A stretch of DNA of 18,398 nucleotides from Bdellovibrionales bacterium (GTDB lineage: Bacteria; Bdellovibrionota; Bdellovibrionia; Bdellovibrionales; JAMPXM01): NCBI GenBank assembly GCA_005793615.1, contig SXRI01000347.1, forward strand, positions 1 through 18,398, read 5' to 3'. Positions 1 to 6,261 of the stretch are shown piece by piece. Position 1 is the stretch's first letter. Every line of letters starts with the position of its first letter. The notes under the pieces are model-generated. The model was not told where the DNA came from and did no database searches. It was given only the letters and a program-made list of their open reading frames with translations. The translations under genes were made by a program, and so were the position numbers.

Positions 1-2
1 CG

Positions 3-182
3 CCAAAAACTCCTCTGGAAAGATTGATTGAAGCAAAAGTTCTAAGTCCTGAAAAAGAGAAAGAGCTTTTGAGTATCATGGATCTGCACAATCCGATTCA
101 ATTAAGAAAAAAAGTGGACCAAAAGCTTAAAGCAATTAATGAACTCGTGCAACAGGCCGATAACCTTAAAAAGGCGGGATAA
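3..182 (+). CDS. C-terminal tail of an integrase/DDE-type transposase (partial)
   Basis: The frame is open from the window edge and ends at TAA 180-182, giving 60 residues. The visible part starts PKTPLERLIEAKVLSPE and continues with an NPIQLRKKVDQKL segment. This follows the pattern I know from the extreme C-terminus of IS481/ISNCY-like integrase-core transposases: a TPxxRLLE start, an acidic helix, then LNPxxLxxxIxxKLxxL. The catalytic DDE core would lie upstream, outside the window, so whether the element is intact cannot be judged. If correct, the right end of an insertion element lies between here and position 280. The assignment rests on a short motif match from memory. Confidence 0.55.
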   Translation, partial: PKTPLERLIEAKVLSPEKEKELLSIMDLHNPIQLRKKVDQKLKAINELVQQADNLKKAG

Positions 183-216
183 TGAAGAAAAAAGCTAAAT
201 CCCTCAGTAACATTTA

Positions 217-228
217 TTTACCGGTAAA
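217..228. repeat. 12-bp perfect palindrome in the gap after the transposase tail
   Basis: TTTACCGGTAAA is fully self-complementary. It lies in the 98-base stretch between the transposase tail and the next gene, which otherwise shows only the ribosome-binding site of that gene (AGGGAGGG, 267-274). It could be part of the right end of the insertion element or an operator. No matching inverted repeat of a left end can be looked for because that end is outside the window. Confidence 0.3.
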
Positions 229-280
229 CACGGGTTTGTCTCGTTTTGAGATTCACGTCTGATCATAGGGAGGGTTAGAG

Positions 281-1087
281 ATGGTACCTGGACAAATGTT
301 TTCATTGTGCGCGCAGTGTGGAGTGAGCCTGTCCAACGACCGTTACCAAGACGGCGTCGCACATTGCGACTGTGGCTGGGTCAATGTTCAACAAACAACC
401 ACCAAACCCAACTATTTCGAGCTCGAGAAAAAAACGATCAAACTTTTACTCAGTGCTGCCGTTGCCCTGGTGGGCATCTTCGCGCATTTCGCGACCTGGG
501 GCTCTTACGGATTTGAAATTCCCATCGTGACCCTGCAGAAGATGACGGGAACTCTCTCCGCAAAAGGTTACGAGGAATTGGCCAAAGTTTGTATTTCGAT
601 TGGCAAGTACTCTTGCGCCAAAGAGTCTTACTACAGCATCTACAGCTCAAAAGGTCGACTGACCGGCCTCGCGCAACTCGCAAGCTTGGAATATCGACTC
701 GGCGAAAGCTTGAACGCGCTTAAAACTCTTGATGTCTATGTTAAGGCCGGAGGTAATGCCAGCGAAGCCACATTACTTCACGGGCGACTCCTCGAACAAC
801 ATAACCGCGTGGGCGAGGCTGTCAAATCCTACGAAGTTTCGATCGCGAATTCAGGCCAGTTTCTTCCTGTCACCGCAACCTCGAATCTCGTGCGTATACT
901 CATGCAACGAGGCCAATACAATAAGGCCTATGATCTCATCAGCACTTTTCATGATAGTGCAGAAAATGCGATCGGCTACTTGAACACCGAAAAAACACAA
1001 CTCGAAAATCATCTGCATAAACAAGCAAATCGACCCGGAAAAGGTCGCCGTCCTGCAAGAGCCCAGGGCGTAAAACCCATGGTCTAA
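281..1087 (+). CDS. Zinc-ribbon, single-pass membrane TPR-like protein
   Basis: The protein has 268 residues. An N-terminal zinc ribbon shows two cysteine pairs (C10-x2-C13 and C29-x-C31). A single hydrophobic segment follows at about residues 52-70. Then comes a helical region of about 150 residues with TPR-like spacing (YEELAKVCISIGKYSCAKE, YRLGESLNALKTLDVY, LEQHNRVGEAVKSYE, LVRILMQRGQYNKAYDL). The tail (about 245-268) is strongly basic. The start is supported by AGGGAGGG six bases upstream. The topology suggests a cytosolic zinc ribbon anchored in the inner membrane with a periplasmic TPR domain acting as a protein-interaction scaffold; that is inference. I do not recognise a named family. 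It faces the SRAP gene tail to tail with 28 bases between the stops. Confidence 0.8.
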   Translation: MVPGQMFSLCAQCGVSLSNDRYQDGVAHCDCGWVNVQQTTTKPNYFELEKKTIKLLLSAAVALVGIFAHFATWGSYGFEIPIVTLQKMTGTLSAKGYEELAKVCISIGKYSCAKESYYSIYSSKGRLTGLAQLASLEYRLGESLNALKTLDVYVKAGGNASEATLLHGRLLEQHNRVGEAVKSYEVSIANSGQFLPVTATSNLVRILMQRGQYNKAYDLISTFHDSAENAIGYLNTEKTQLENHLHKQANRPGKGRRPARAQGVKPMV

Positions 1088-1115
1088 GTTTGCTTCAGTA
1101 ATTTTTGGCAGTTTT

Positions 1116-1862
1116 TCAATGGCGGCTTTCTTTTAGCCGCTCAATAAACTGCAGTTCACTGCGATGTTTCTTCTCACTCTCAGCAACTCTCTTCTCCCAA
1201 CCGCGTGCCATAAGGCGCACGGTTTCGGCCTCGAGATCCGGCATATACCGATTTTCCGTAAGAAACTCCACCGCCCATTCAGGTTCGATCTTCTGAGGTT
1301 GAATCCACTCCTTGGCGGTTTCGGGCGTGAGAAAAAGCGGCTGGCGGTGGTGACCGATCTTGAGTACAAAATCACTCGGCGTGTGAATCATGAGTGAGAA
1401 GCCCTCATAAACCTCGCCTGTCTCCTTATCGATCTCGTCAGCAAAGAGCCCAGCGCCATAGAGAATCTCGCCCGATCGCGGTTTGAATTGGACCATCTGC
1501 CCCCCGTGCTCGCCGCTATAAATCGGCTCGATAAAACCGCTGATGGGCACCAAACACCTGTGCTCGCGCAACGGCCCCCGCCAAGTTGGTTTTTCAAAAA
1601 AAGGTACAATAAGCCCCTTCTTCTCATCCCATGACAACAAGCGGGTATTGAAGGTCGGAAACGGTGTACCCTTAGGTTTCAAGGAAAAGCCCATCTTCTT
1701 GATTACTGCGGCGTTAGCTTCCCTGACGACCACTGGCGCTTTGGAGTAAAGTCGAGCATGAAGATTCCAATCGACCTCGTCCTGGTCATCGCGCCCAGGC
1801 GGAAGTCCTAGACCGGCGCGAATTTTCTGATCAGATGCACGGATCATGAATTCGGCACACAT
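1116..1862 (-). CDS. SOS response-associated peptidase (SRAP; YedK/HMCES family)
   Basis: The protein has 248 residues. The family covalently traps abasic sites in single-stranded DNA through Cys2, forming a thiazolidine DNA-protein crosslink that shields the lesion. Hallmarks are visible. Cys2 directly follows the initiator Met. FNTR (N72, R74) corresponds to the NAR motif. REHRCLVPISGFIEP contains the conserved E112. HHRQP at 171-175 matches the H-x-RMP motif with H171 as catalytic His. The protein is slightly longer than E. coli YedK because of extra residues around 115-150 and a charged C-terminal helix. The ribosome-binding site TAAGGAGC lies just upstream on the minus strand (1868-1875). 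No SOS box is obvious in the 60-base divergent gap to the next gene. Confidence 0.93.
   Translation of the reverse strand: MCAEFMIRASDQKIRAGLGLPPGRDDQDEVDWNLHARLYSKAPVVVREANAAVIKKMGFSLKPKGTPFPTFNTRLLSWDEKKGLIVPFFEKPTWRGPLREHRCLVPISGFIEPIYSGEHGGQMVQFKPRSGEILYGAGLFADEIDKETGEVYEGFSLMIHTPSDFVLKIGHHRQPLFLTPETAKEWIQPQKIEPEWAVEFLTENRYMPDLEAETVRLMARGWEKRVAESEKKHRSELQFIERLKESRH
1122..1140. terminator. Hairpin at the convergent end of the TPR and SRAP genes
   Basis: GCGGCT and AGCCGC form a 6-bp stem around a 7-base loop inside the last codons of the SRAP gene. For the + strand gene ending at 1087 it would lie 35 bases past the stop. There is no T-run after it on either strand, so it is at best a weak or Rho-assisted terminator. 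Confidence 0.25.
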
Positions 1863-1887
1863 TTACCGCTCCTTACGCCATTGTCTA

Positions 1888-1916
1888 TTGTCTCTTAAGC
1901 CTTCCAATCTTAACAT
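1888..1916 (+). promoter_or_regulatory. Putative sigma70 promoter of the hendecad lipoprotein gene, predicting a leaderless mRNA
   Basis: TTGTCT (1888-1893) and TAACAT (1911-1916) are separated by exactly 17 bases. The -10 box is followed by six bases and then the ATG at 1923, which puts the expected first transcribed base on the start codon. No Shine-Dalgarno sequence precedes this ATG. The -35 lies in a direct repeat of ATTGTCT (1880-1886, 1887-1893). The SRAP gene diverges from the same 60-base gap. Confidence 0.45.
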
Positions 1917-1922
1917 TGAATC

Positions 1923-2804
1923 ATGAAACATTTGAACACTCAAAACCATTGGTTTCGGCAACCTACAGTTAACTTTGCTTGCGTTGCTTTGGCCTTTTCC
2001 CTTTTGGCTTGTCAACGACTGACAAAAAATCCAGACGACAAACCGGCGACGACCCCGCCGACTGAAGAGGTCAGCCTCAAAGCTGATCGCTCACAACTCG
2101 AGGAAGTGCGCCAAGAAATCCCAGCGGAAGTTAAACGTGAAAACGACGAGCTCGCCTTCATTCGCGAACTCATGTCCGCAGGCGAACAAGAACCCGGAAA
2201 GATTCGCGAGCGTTTCAACAAAGCGGTGCGCGACCGCCGCCAGCTTTTCGATCGCGCCGCCAAGAAACGGCGCGCCGAGTTCAACTCAAAAGAAAAGCGT
2301 GAACGTGAAGAGTTTCTCAGCAAACTCAAAGATGAACGCGAAGACTTCATCAGCTCAAACACCAAAATCAAGCCTGAGAAACGTAAAGCTTTTTTTGACG
2401 AGCAAGACTCGAAACGCAACGGCTTCTTCGGCAACCAACGTGATTCGCGAAAAGACTTCGAGTCGCAAGAGACCGAGGCCCGGCGCACCTTTGAGTCCTA
2501 CATCACCGAGAGGGTTAACCAGTTTAACGGCGAAATTCGTGAGTACACTGCAAACTTTTACGATCGCCGCAAGAATCTCGATCTCAAAAAACGCACCGAT
2601 GAACGTGCCCGCGAAAAAGCCAAAGAGGCCGCCCGGGAAAACGCAAAGAGTGGAATTCGCGAAAGTGTGCGCGACGGCAGTTACGAACGAAGCGCTGGCT
2701 CCGGAAGCGGTAGCGGCGCTACAGGTGGTGTCGATCCCGATCTCGAACAATTCAAGGCGATTCCCAATACACCCGCTACTCCGCTAACGACTCCCGAGAA
2801 CTAG
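1923..2804 (+). CDS. Lipoprotein with a long hendecad (11-residue) coiled coil
   Basis: The protein has 293 residues and an unusual composition dominated by Arg, Lys, Glu and Asp. A signal sequence ends in the lipobox LLAC with the lipidated cysteine at residue 30. Residues 31-60 are a Pro/Thr linker. Phenylalanines then stand at 98, 109, 120, 131, 142, 157, 168, 179, 190, 201 and 212. Every step is 11 residues except one of 15, and most are preceded by a basic residue three or four positions earlier. Eleven residues in three turns and fifteen in four turns are both right-handed coiled-coil periods, so a long straight or right-handed helical bundle is expected in the periplasm. Residues 220-256 are a charged Ala-rich helix, followed by a Gly/Ser linker (258-269) and a Pro/Thr tail. 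No named family is recognised. A stalk or spacer role at the envelope is inference. Confidence 0.85.
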   Translation: MKHLNTQNHWFRQPTVNFACVALAFSLLACQRLTKNPDDKPATTPPTEEVSLKADRSQLEEVRQEIPAEVKRENDELAFIRELMSAGEQEPGKIRERFNKAVRDRRQLFDRAAKKRRAEFNSKEKREREEFLSKLKDEREDFISSNTKIKPEKRKAFFDEQDSKRNGFFGNQRDSRKDFESQETEARRTFESYITERVNQFNGEIREYTANFYDRRKNLDLKKRTDERAREKAKEAARENAKSGIRESVRDGSYERSAGSGSGSGATGGVDPDLEQFKAIPNTPATPLTTPEN

Positions 2805-2809
2805 AGGCG

Positions 2810-2846
2810 CCTCGGTTCGAAATTTTCGCTCCGCAGCGAGGAATTT
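2810..2846 (+). terminator. Stem-loop after the hendecad lipoprotein gene
   Basis: TCGCT/AGCGA pair around a CCGC loop (2826-2839), with weaker A/T pairing outside, and an alternative outer stem CCTCG/CGAGG (2810-2814 with 2837-2841). It begins shortly after the stop at 2804. There is no clean T-run after it, so termination would be imperfect. Confidence 0.3.
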
Positions 2847-2858
2847 GGTCTAGGCACC

Positions 2859-2887
2859 TTGCCTGTCGAGTCAGGAAGTTTTTAAAT
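2859..2887 (+). promoter_or_regulatory. Putative sigma70 promoter of the Ser/Thr-rich lipoprotein gene
   Basis: TTGCCT (2859-2864) and TTAAAT (2882-2887) are 17 bases apart. The predicted start near 2894 leaves a leader of about 35 bases that carries the AGGAGG ribosome-binding site at 2918-2923. Each box matches the consensus at four or more positions. Confidence 0.4.
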
Positions 2888-2928
2888 TTGGAATGGTTAT
2901 CTCTCGAAAAGGATTTCAGGAGGATTAA

Positions 2929-4485
2929 ATGTATTCTATTCAGTTTCTGCGAAAATCGATCGTTTTCAGTTCAACAGTTGCTGCTTTATCCTGCTTTGTG
3001 GTGGGCGGTTTCATTGCTTGTGGCAGTAGTTCATCCACGCCCGCTGGCTCCACTGTCTCATCAACGACCTATCCGTCGGGCCTTGCATTCGGAAGTATCA
3101 CACAATCGGCTACGGGTTTCGTACCGAATCACGCCGACGAAGAGTTATCGGCACCATCGACTATGGCCGTGGCGAGCGATGATACGATTGCGGAAAAAAA
3201 GGCCAAAATTGACGCCGTCGCCAACGGCACCACTGCAGCGAGCTGTCAGGCGGTTCTTCCTAACTTTAGTTCCACGGTGAATAGTCCTTCCTGTTATGGT
3301 CCGGGACTGATCTTCGCCAATCATCCAAACACCACGGGCGGTCATTCCAAAGATGATGACTATGCCGATGGCGGCAATAACTCCGACGACTATAATTTGC
3401 CGACGGGCGACCTTGGAATTTGGACAGCCACGCAAGGTTCCGAGTCTTGCTCAGGCGCCAAGATCAATCAGCTTACACAAAACATTGCCCTTAAGGTCGA
3501 TGCCGCTCAGCTCGCCTTGGCCGCCGCCAAATGCGTCATGACTGCCAATGGCGTGGCCTTACCAGCAGCAGGGGCCTCCACAGATATTGCTACACATCTA
3601 AACACTGCGCTTTCGGCAGGTAATTCCGGTTTATCGGTAACCTCGGCAACTTTTTCGCGTGAAGCCAGTGATGTTGGCGGACAGCCCGTCTACAAATATG
3701 AACTAGTTTTCGCACAGAGCGGAACAACGGCGACGATCAGCATGCGACACTCAGCAACTGATTCCACCACCTATGCGGGCCGAATTTACGGAAAATTTGA
3801 TTCGGCTGGTGACGATACGGCATTCTCGCTCGGCTACTCACGCGCTGCTGACGCTTTGAAGTTTCATCTCACTACCGGTCGATACGGCTCGGGATCTGAC
3901 CAACTACTCAGCACTGGCGCTTTCAATTTGAACAGCACCGGGTGGTCTGGCGACTTCAATCAAACCATCGTTAATTTTAATTCCGCGACCAGTACCGGTT
4001 CGCTTTCTTTCGCATGGCAAGCCGGAGCTGGCGACGACTCTTCACGTGTCTTCAACGCCTACGTCACCGGCGGCACGACAGGATGTGCGTTCTTCGGCTA
4101 CGGCGGAAATTTTGATAAAACGACAACTACTCTACCATCCAATTCTATCACGAAATTCATTTGCAACTGGGCAGCCCCAGGAAATTCACACACGGGTGTT
4201 TCCGGAAAAGCACAGAAGCAATGTTTCACGGTCGGTGGCGCAGCCTCGACCTCGGCAATCACTTACGCGCCGGTAAACTCCTGCGACAAGGCCGCGAATC
4301 AAGAAGGGAACTCAGCCGGTACCGACTACTTCCGTTACTCGACCACCGAGCCGACCAGCCGTACGACGGCCAGCGATTGGACGGTCTATGAAACAACAAC
4401 TGTGACCAATAATTTGGTCACGCTTGCGTCGGATACCGATTTCGGTGGCTACACGGCTCCGACCGCACCCACGATCGGCTTTTGA
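2929..4485 (+). CDS. Large Ser/Thr/Gly-rich secreted lipoprotein of unknown function
   Basis: The protein has 518 residues and is preceded by AGGAGG (2918-2923). The signal peptide ends in FIAC, giving lipidated C31 followed by GSSSS, a flexible Ser/Thr linker. The mature part is rich in Ser, Thr, Gly and aromatic residues and contains eight further cysteines (C106, C122, C174, C202 and four near the C-terminus), consistent with disulfide bonds in the periplasm or at the surface. Residues 141-155 form a loop dense in Asp and Asn (KDDDYADGGNNSDDY) that could bind calcium. From about residue 215 to the end the sequence alternates short strands and turns, as in a beta-rich domain. From memory it resembles uncharacterised lipoproteins seen in multiple copies in Bdellovibrio-like genomes (TYPSGLAFGS near the N-terminus, CNWAAPGN later). 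No biochemical role is known to me. Confidence 0.85.
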   Translation: MYSIQFLRKSIVFSSTVAALSCFVVGGFIACGSSSSTPAGSTVSSTTYPSGLAFGSITQSATGFVPNHADEELSAPSTMAVASDDTIAEKKAKIDAVANGTTAASCQAVLPNFSSTVNSPSCYGPGLIFANHPNTTGGHSKDDDYADGGNNSDDYNLPTGDLGIWTATQGSESCSGAKINQLTQNIALKVDAAQLALAAAKCVMTANGVALPAAGASTDIATHLNTALSAGNSGLSVTSATFSREASDVGGQPVYKYELVFAQSGTTATISMRHSATDSTTYAGRIYGKFDSAGDDTAFSLGYSRAADALKFHLTTGRYGSGSDQLLSTGAFNLNSTGWSGDFNQTIVNFNSATSTGSLSFAWQAGAGDDSSRVFNAYVTGGTTGCAFFGYGGNFDKTTTTLPSNSITKFICNWAAPGNSHTGVSGKAQKQCFTVGGAASTSAITYAPVNSCDKAANQEGNSAGTDYFRYSTTEPTSRTTASDWTVYETTTVTNNLVTLASDTDFGGYTAPTAPTIGF

Positions 4486-4498
4486 CCTTATTTGACTA

Positions 4499-4529
4499 TT
4501 GGGGTGAAGTGACGCACCACTCGCCCCAA
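4499..4529. terminator. Bidirectional-type hairpin filling the gap between convergent genes
   Basis: TTGGGGTGA and GTG pair with CAC and TCGCCCCAA around a 6-base loop, giving about 12 base pairs with one bulge and one G-T pair. It occupies most of the 44 bases between the lipoprotein stop (4485) and the ATPase stop (4530). Position argues for a shared terminator, but neither side has a T-run. Confidence 0.45.
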
Positions 4530-5669
4530 CTAACAGAGTACTTCCCTGCAGAATGTCCAGAAAGGAAGGCAGCGGCCCGGTGTACGCGGGTTTCCGAAGT
4601 CGGCCTTTCCCTGGTGAACTTGAAAAAACTCGGGTATTTTTGTTCGTTGCTTAAAGTAAGTAATATGCTTCGAAAGAGTCCGTTCACCGCTCTTGCATTC
4701 GACAGCAAAGATCGGTTGCCCGTTCTTGAGGACGACAAAATCAATTTCGCGTAAATCTCTATCCCGCAAAAAGCGAAGCTCCATCCTGTCGCCTTGTGTA
4801 TCTTCCTTGAAGTGGCAATACTTCAATAGATGTGATGCGACGAAATTCTCGAATCTGGCCCCTTTTTCGCTAGCCTGCGCCCAATCCCAAAAATACAATT
4901 TTTGCTCCTTTTTCACAGCGCGGATCTTGGGAGCACCGAATGGGGAAATACGGTAAACCATGTAGACAGTTTCGAGAATATCCAACCAACGTGCCACCGT
5001 GGCATGACTCGCGGAAAGGTCCTGACGCAAATTCTCAATTGAAAGCGGTGAACCCACACGCGAACCCAGCGATTCAACCAACACTTGCATCGACGCAATA
5101 TCACGGATGGTCTCAAGATCATTAATGTCGGTATACACCACGCGTTCAATGCGCTCCAGATGCCATCTCTTATAATCACGCATCGATCCAGCCAGAAATG
5201 GCTCGGGAAAACCGCTTAGGTTCAGAAGAAGTTCGCAGTCTTTGGCGCTTGCCGCCGGATTCAGTTCGGTCAAGGTGAGAGGATGCAACCGGTAATAGTG
5301 ATACCTTCCGAAGAGAGAATCACCGCCATTTCGAAAGTGATCAAGCCTTGCAGAACCCGTGACAATAAAACGAATTTCGTCCTTATTGATATCATAGAGG
5401 CCTTTAACGAGATTCCGCCATTTCCGGTACTTGTGAATTTCGTCTAGAATAATCAACCTTTGACCTGAAGGAATCTTACCCCTCAGGAGATTAGACCTGG
5501 ACTGAATGTCGTCCCAGGAAATATATCCCGGATATTTGGGCGTGTGGTTTTTTGCAAATTGAAGAGCCAGAGTCGTCTTGCCGACCTGCCTGGGGCCACC
5601 AACAAACACCATGCGCTTTTTAAGATCGTCATCGATTGCGCTATACAGGTATCTGACTATTTTAGACAT
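4530..5669 (-). CDS. AAA_14/DUF4143 family ATPase
   Basis: The protein has 379 residues, a normal length for the family. The Walker A motif GPRQVGKT is at 25-32, the Walker B LIILDE ends at D76-E77, and a sensor-like TGSAR lies at 104-108. A winged-helix-like stretch follows (about 195-240). The C-terminal DUF4143 part shows a PD-(D/E)xK-like arrangement: E274, D310 in REIDFV, then E324 and K326 in AVECKS. Whether it cuts DNA is unknown; these proteins are widespread and often behave as mobile singletons. The gene has no partner in an operon. Its start region lacks a Shine-Dalgarno sequence and overlaps a four-site operator array. By eye its base composition is less G+C-rich than smpB-tsaD next door, compatible with horizontal acquisition. 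Confidence 0.9.
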   Translation of the reverse strand: MSKIVRYLYSAIDDDLKKRMVFVGGPRQVGKTTLALQFAKNHTPKYPGYISWDDIQSRSNLLRGKIPSGQRLIILDEIHKYRKWRNLVKGLYDINKDEIRFIVTGSARLDHFRNGGDSLFGRYHYYRLHPLTLTELNPAASAKDCELLLNLSGFPEPFLAGSMRDYKRWHLERIERVVYTDINDLETIRDIASMQVLVESLGSRVGSPLSIENLRQDLSASHATVARWLDILETVYMVYRISPFGAPKIRAVKKEQKLYFWDWAQASEKGARFENFVASHLLKYCHFKEDTQGDRMELRFLRDRDLREIDFVVLKNGQPIFAVECKSGERTLSKHITYFKQRTKIPEFFQVHQGKADFGNPRTPGRCLPFWTFCREVLC

Positions 5670-5716
5670 AACTCTAAATTAGTCATGACTTATTTAGAGT
5701 CAACTACAAATTAGTC
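5655..5716. promoter_or_regulatory. Operator-like array: four alternating 14-nt half-sites at 16-bp spacing
   Basis: The consensus is ACTCTAAATTAGTC. Sites lie at 5655-5668 (minus, 11/14 matches), 5671-5684 (plus, 14/14), 5687-5700 (minus, 13/14) and 5703-5716 (plus, 12/14). Orientation alternates, so neighbouring sites form dyads centred at 5669.5, 5685.5 and 5701.5, exactly 16 bp apart. The central pair is a 30-bp inverted repeat with one mismatched pair. The array covers the start codon and the predicted promoter of the ATPase gene, as expected for a repressor that binds cooperatively. No regulator gene is adjacent, so self-regulation by the ATPase is possible. Confidence 0.7.
5676..5703 (-). 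promoter_or_regulatory. Putative promoter of the ATPase gene, predicting a leaderless mRNA
   Basis: On the minus strand TTGACT (5703-5698) and TAATTT (5681-5676) are 16 bases apart. Six bases separate the -10 box from the ATG at 5669, so transcription would start at or next to the start codon. Both boxes are embedded in the operator array. The -10 match is moderate. Confidence 0.4.
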
Positions 5717-5751
5717 TGTTCCGACGAGTCATCTGTAATGGTACAGGCAAG

Positions 5752-6261
5752 CTACCGGTCTTTGCGGCGGACCTGAGCGAGTTCGCGCTGGGCATCGCGA
5801 TCTTTCATGGCATCGCGTTTGTCGTGAGCTTGTTTACCGCGCACAATCGCGATTTCGACCTTCGCCCAGCCGCCCTTAAAATACACCTTCAGTGGTACAC
5901 AGGTGAGGCCCTTTTCTTCAACGGCGACTTCAATCTTGTCGAGTTCCGTACGATTCAAGAGGAGTCGGCGCTTACGCTCAGGGAGATGATTCATATAGCT
6001 CGACGCGCGATACTCACTGATATGAGCATTCTGTAAATAGGCCTGGCCGTTGACGAAGGCGACATAAGAGTCCTTAAGATTTAAGTCCCCTTTCCGAATC
6101 GACTTCACTTCACTACCCAGTAACTCTATGCCGGCCTCGAAGGTATCAATGATCGAATAATCATGCCGCGCCTTACGGTTTTCCGCGACGATCTTGATGT
6201 CGACCTTCTTGCCGCCACCGGACGCTGGCGCTGGCTTTTTAGGATGACCGCCCTTAGACAT
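5752..6261 (-). CDS. smpB: SsrA (tmRNA)-binding protein SmpB
   Basis: The protein has 169 residues. SmpB binds tmRNA and delivers it to stalled ribosomes for trans-translation. Family motifs run through the whole sequence: NRKARHDYSI, FEAGIELLGSEVKSIRKG, NLKDSYV, the RKRRLLLNRTEL segment, and the C-terminal GKQAHDKRDAMKDRDAQRE tail that enters the ribosomal mRNA channel. An N-terminal extension of about 18 residues rich in Gly, Lys and Pro precedes the core and should be flexible. The start overlaps the end of rsmA by eight bases, so translation is probably coupled. No ssrA gene is seen in the window. Confidence 0.97.
   Translation of the reverse strand: MSKGGHPKKPAPASGGGKKVDIKIVAENRKARHDYSIIDTFEAGIELLGSEVKSIRKGDLNLKDSYVAFVNGQAYLQNAHISEYRASSYMNHLPERKRRLLLNRTELDKIEVAVEEKGLTCVPLKVYFKGGWAKVEIAIVRGKQAHDKRDAMKDRDAQRELAQVRRKDR

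Noticed and set aside
182..262. A 26-codon reading frame starting on the stop of the transposase tail.
   Set aside because: Very short, no homology I recognise, and it lies in probable insertion-element end sequence.
2012..2488. A long minus-strand frame (158 codons) under the hendecad lipoprotein, and a + strand frame at 2137-2787.
   Set aside because: Both arise from the repetitive Arg/Lys/Glu codons of the real gene; compositions are Ser/Arg-rich with no signal or motif.
4482..4754. A + strand frame of 90 codons overlapping the end of the lipoprotein gene.
   Set aside because: It runs antisense to the conserved C-terminal part of the ATPase, has no ribosome-binding site, and contains the convergent hairpin.
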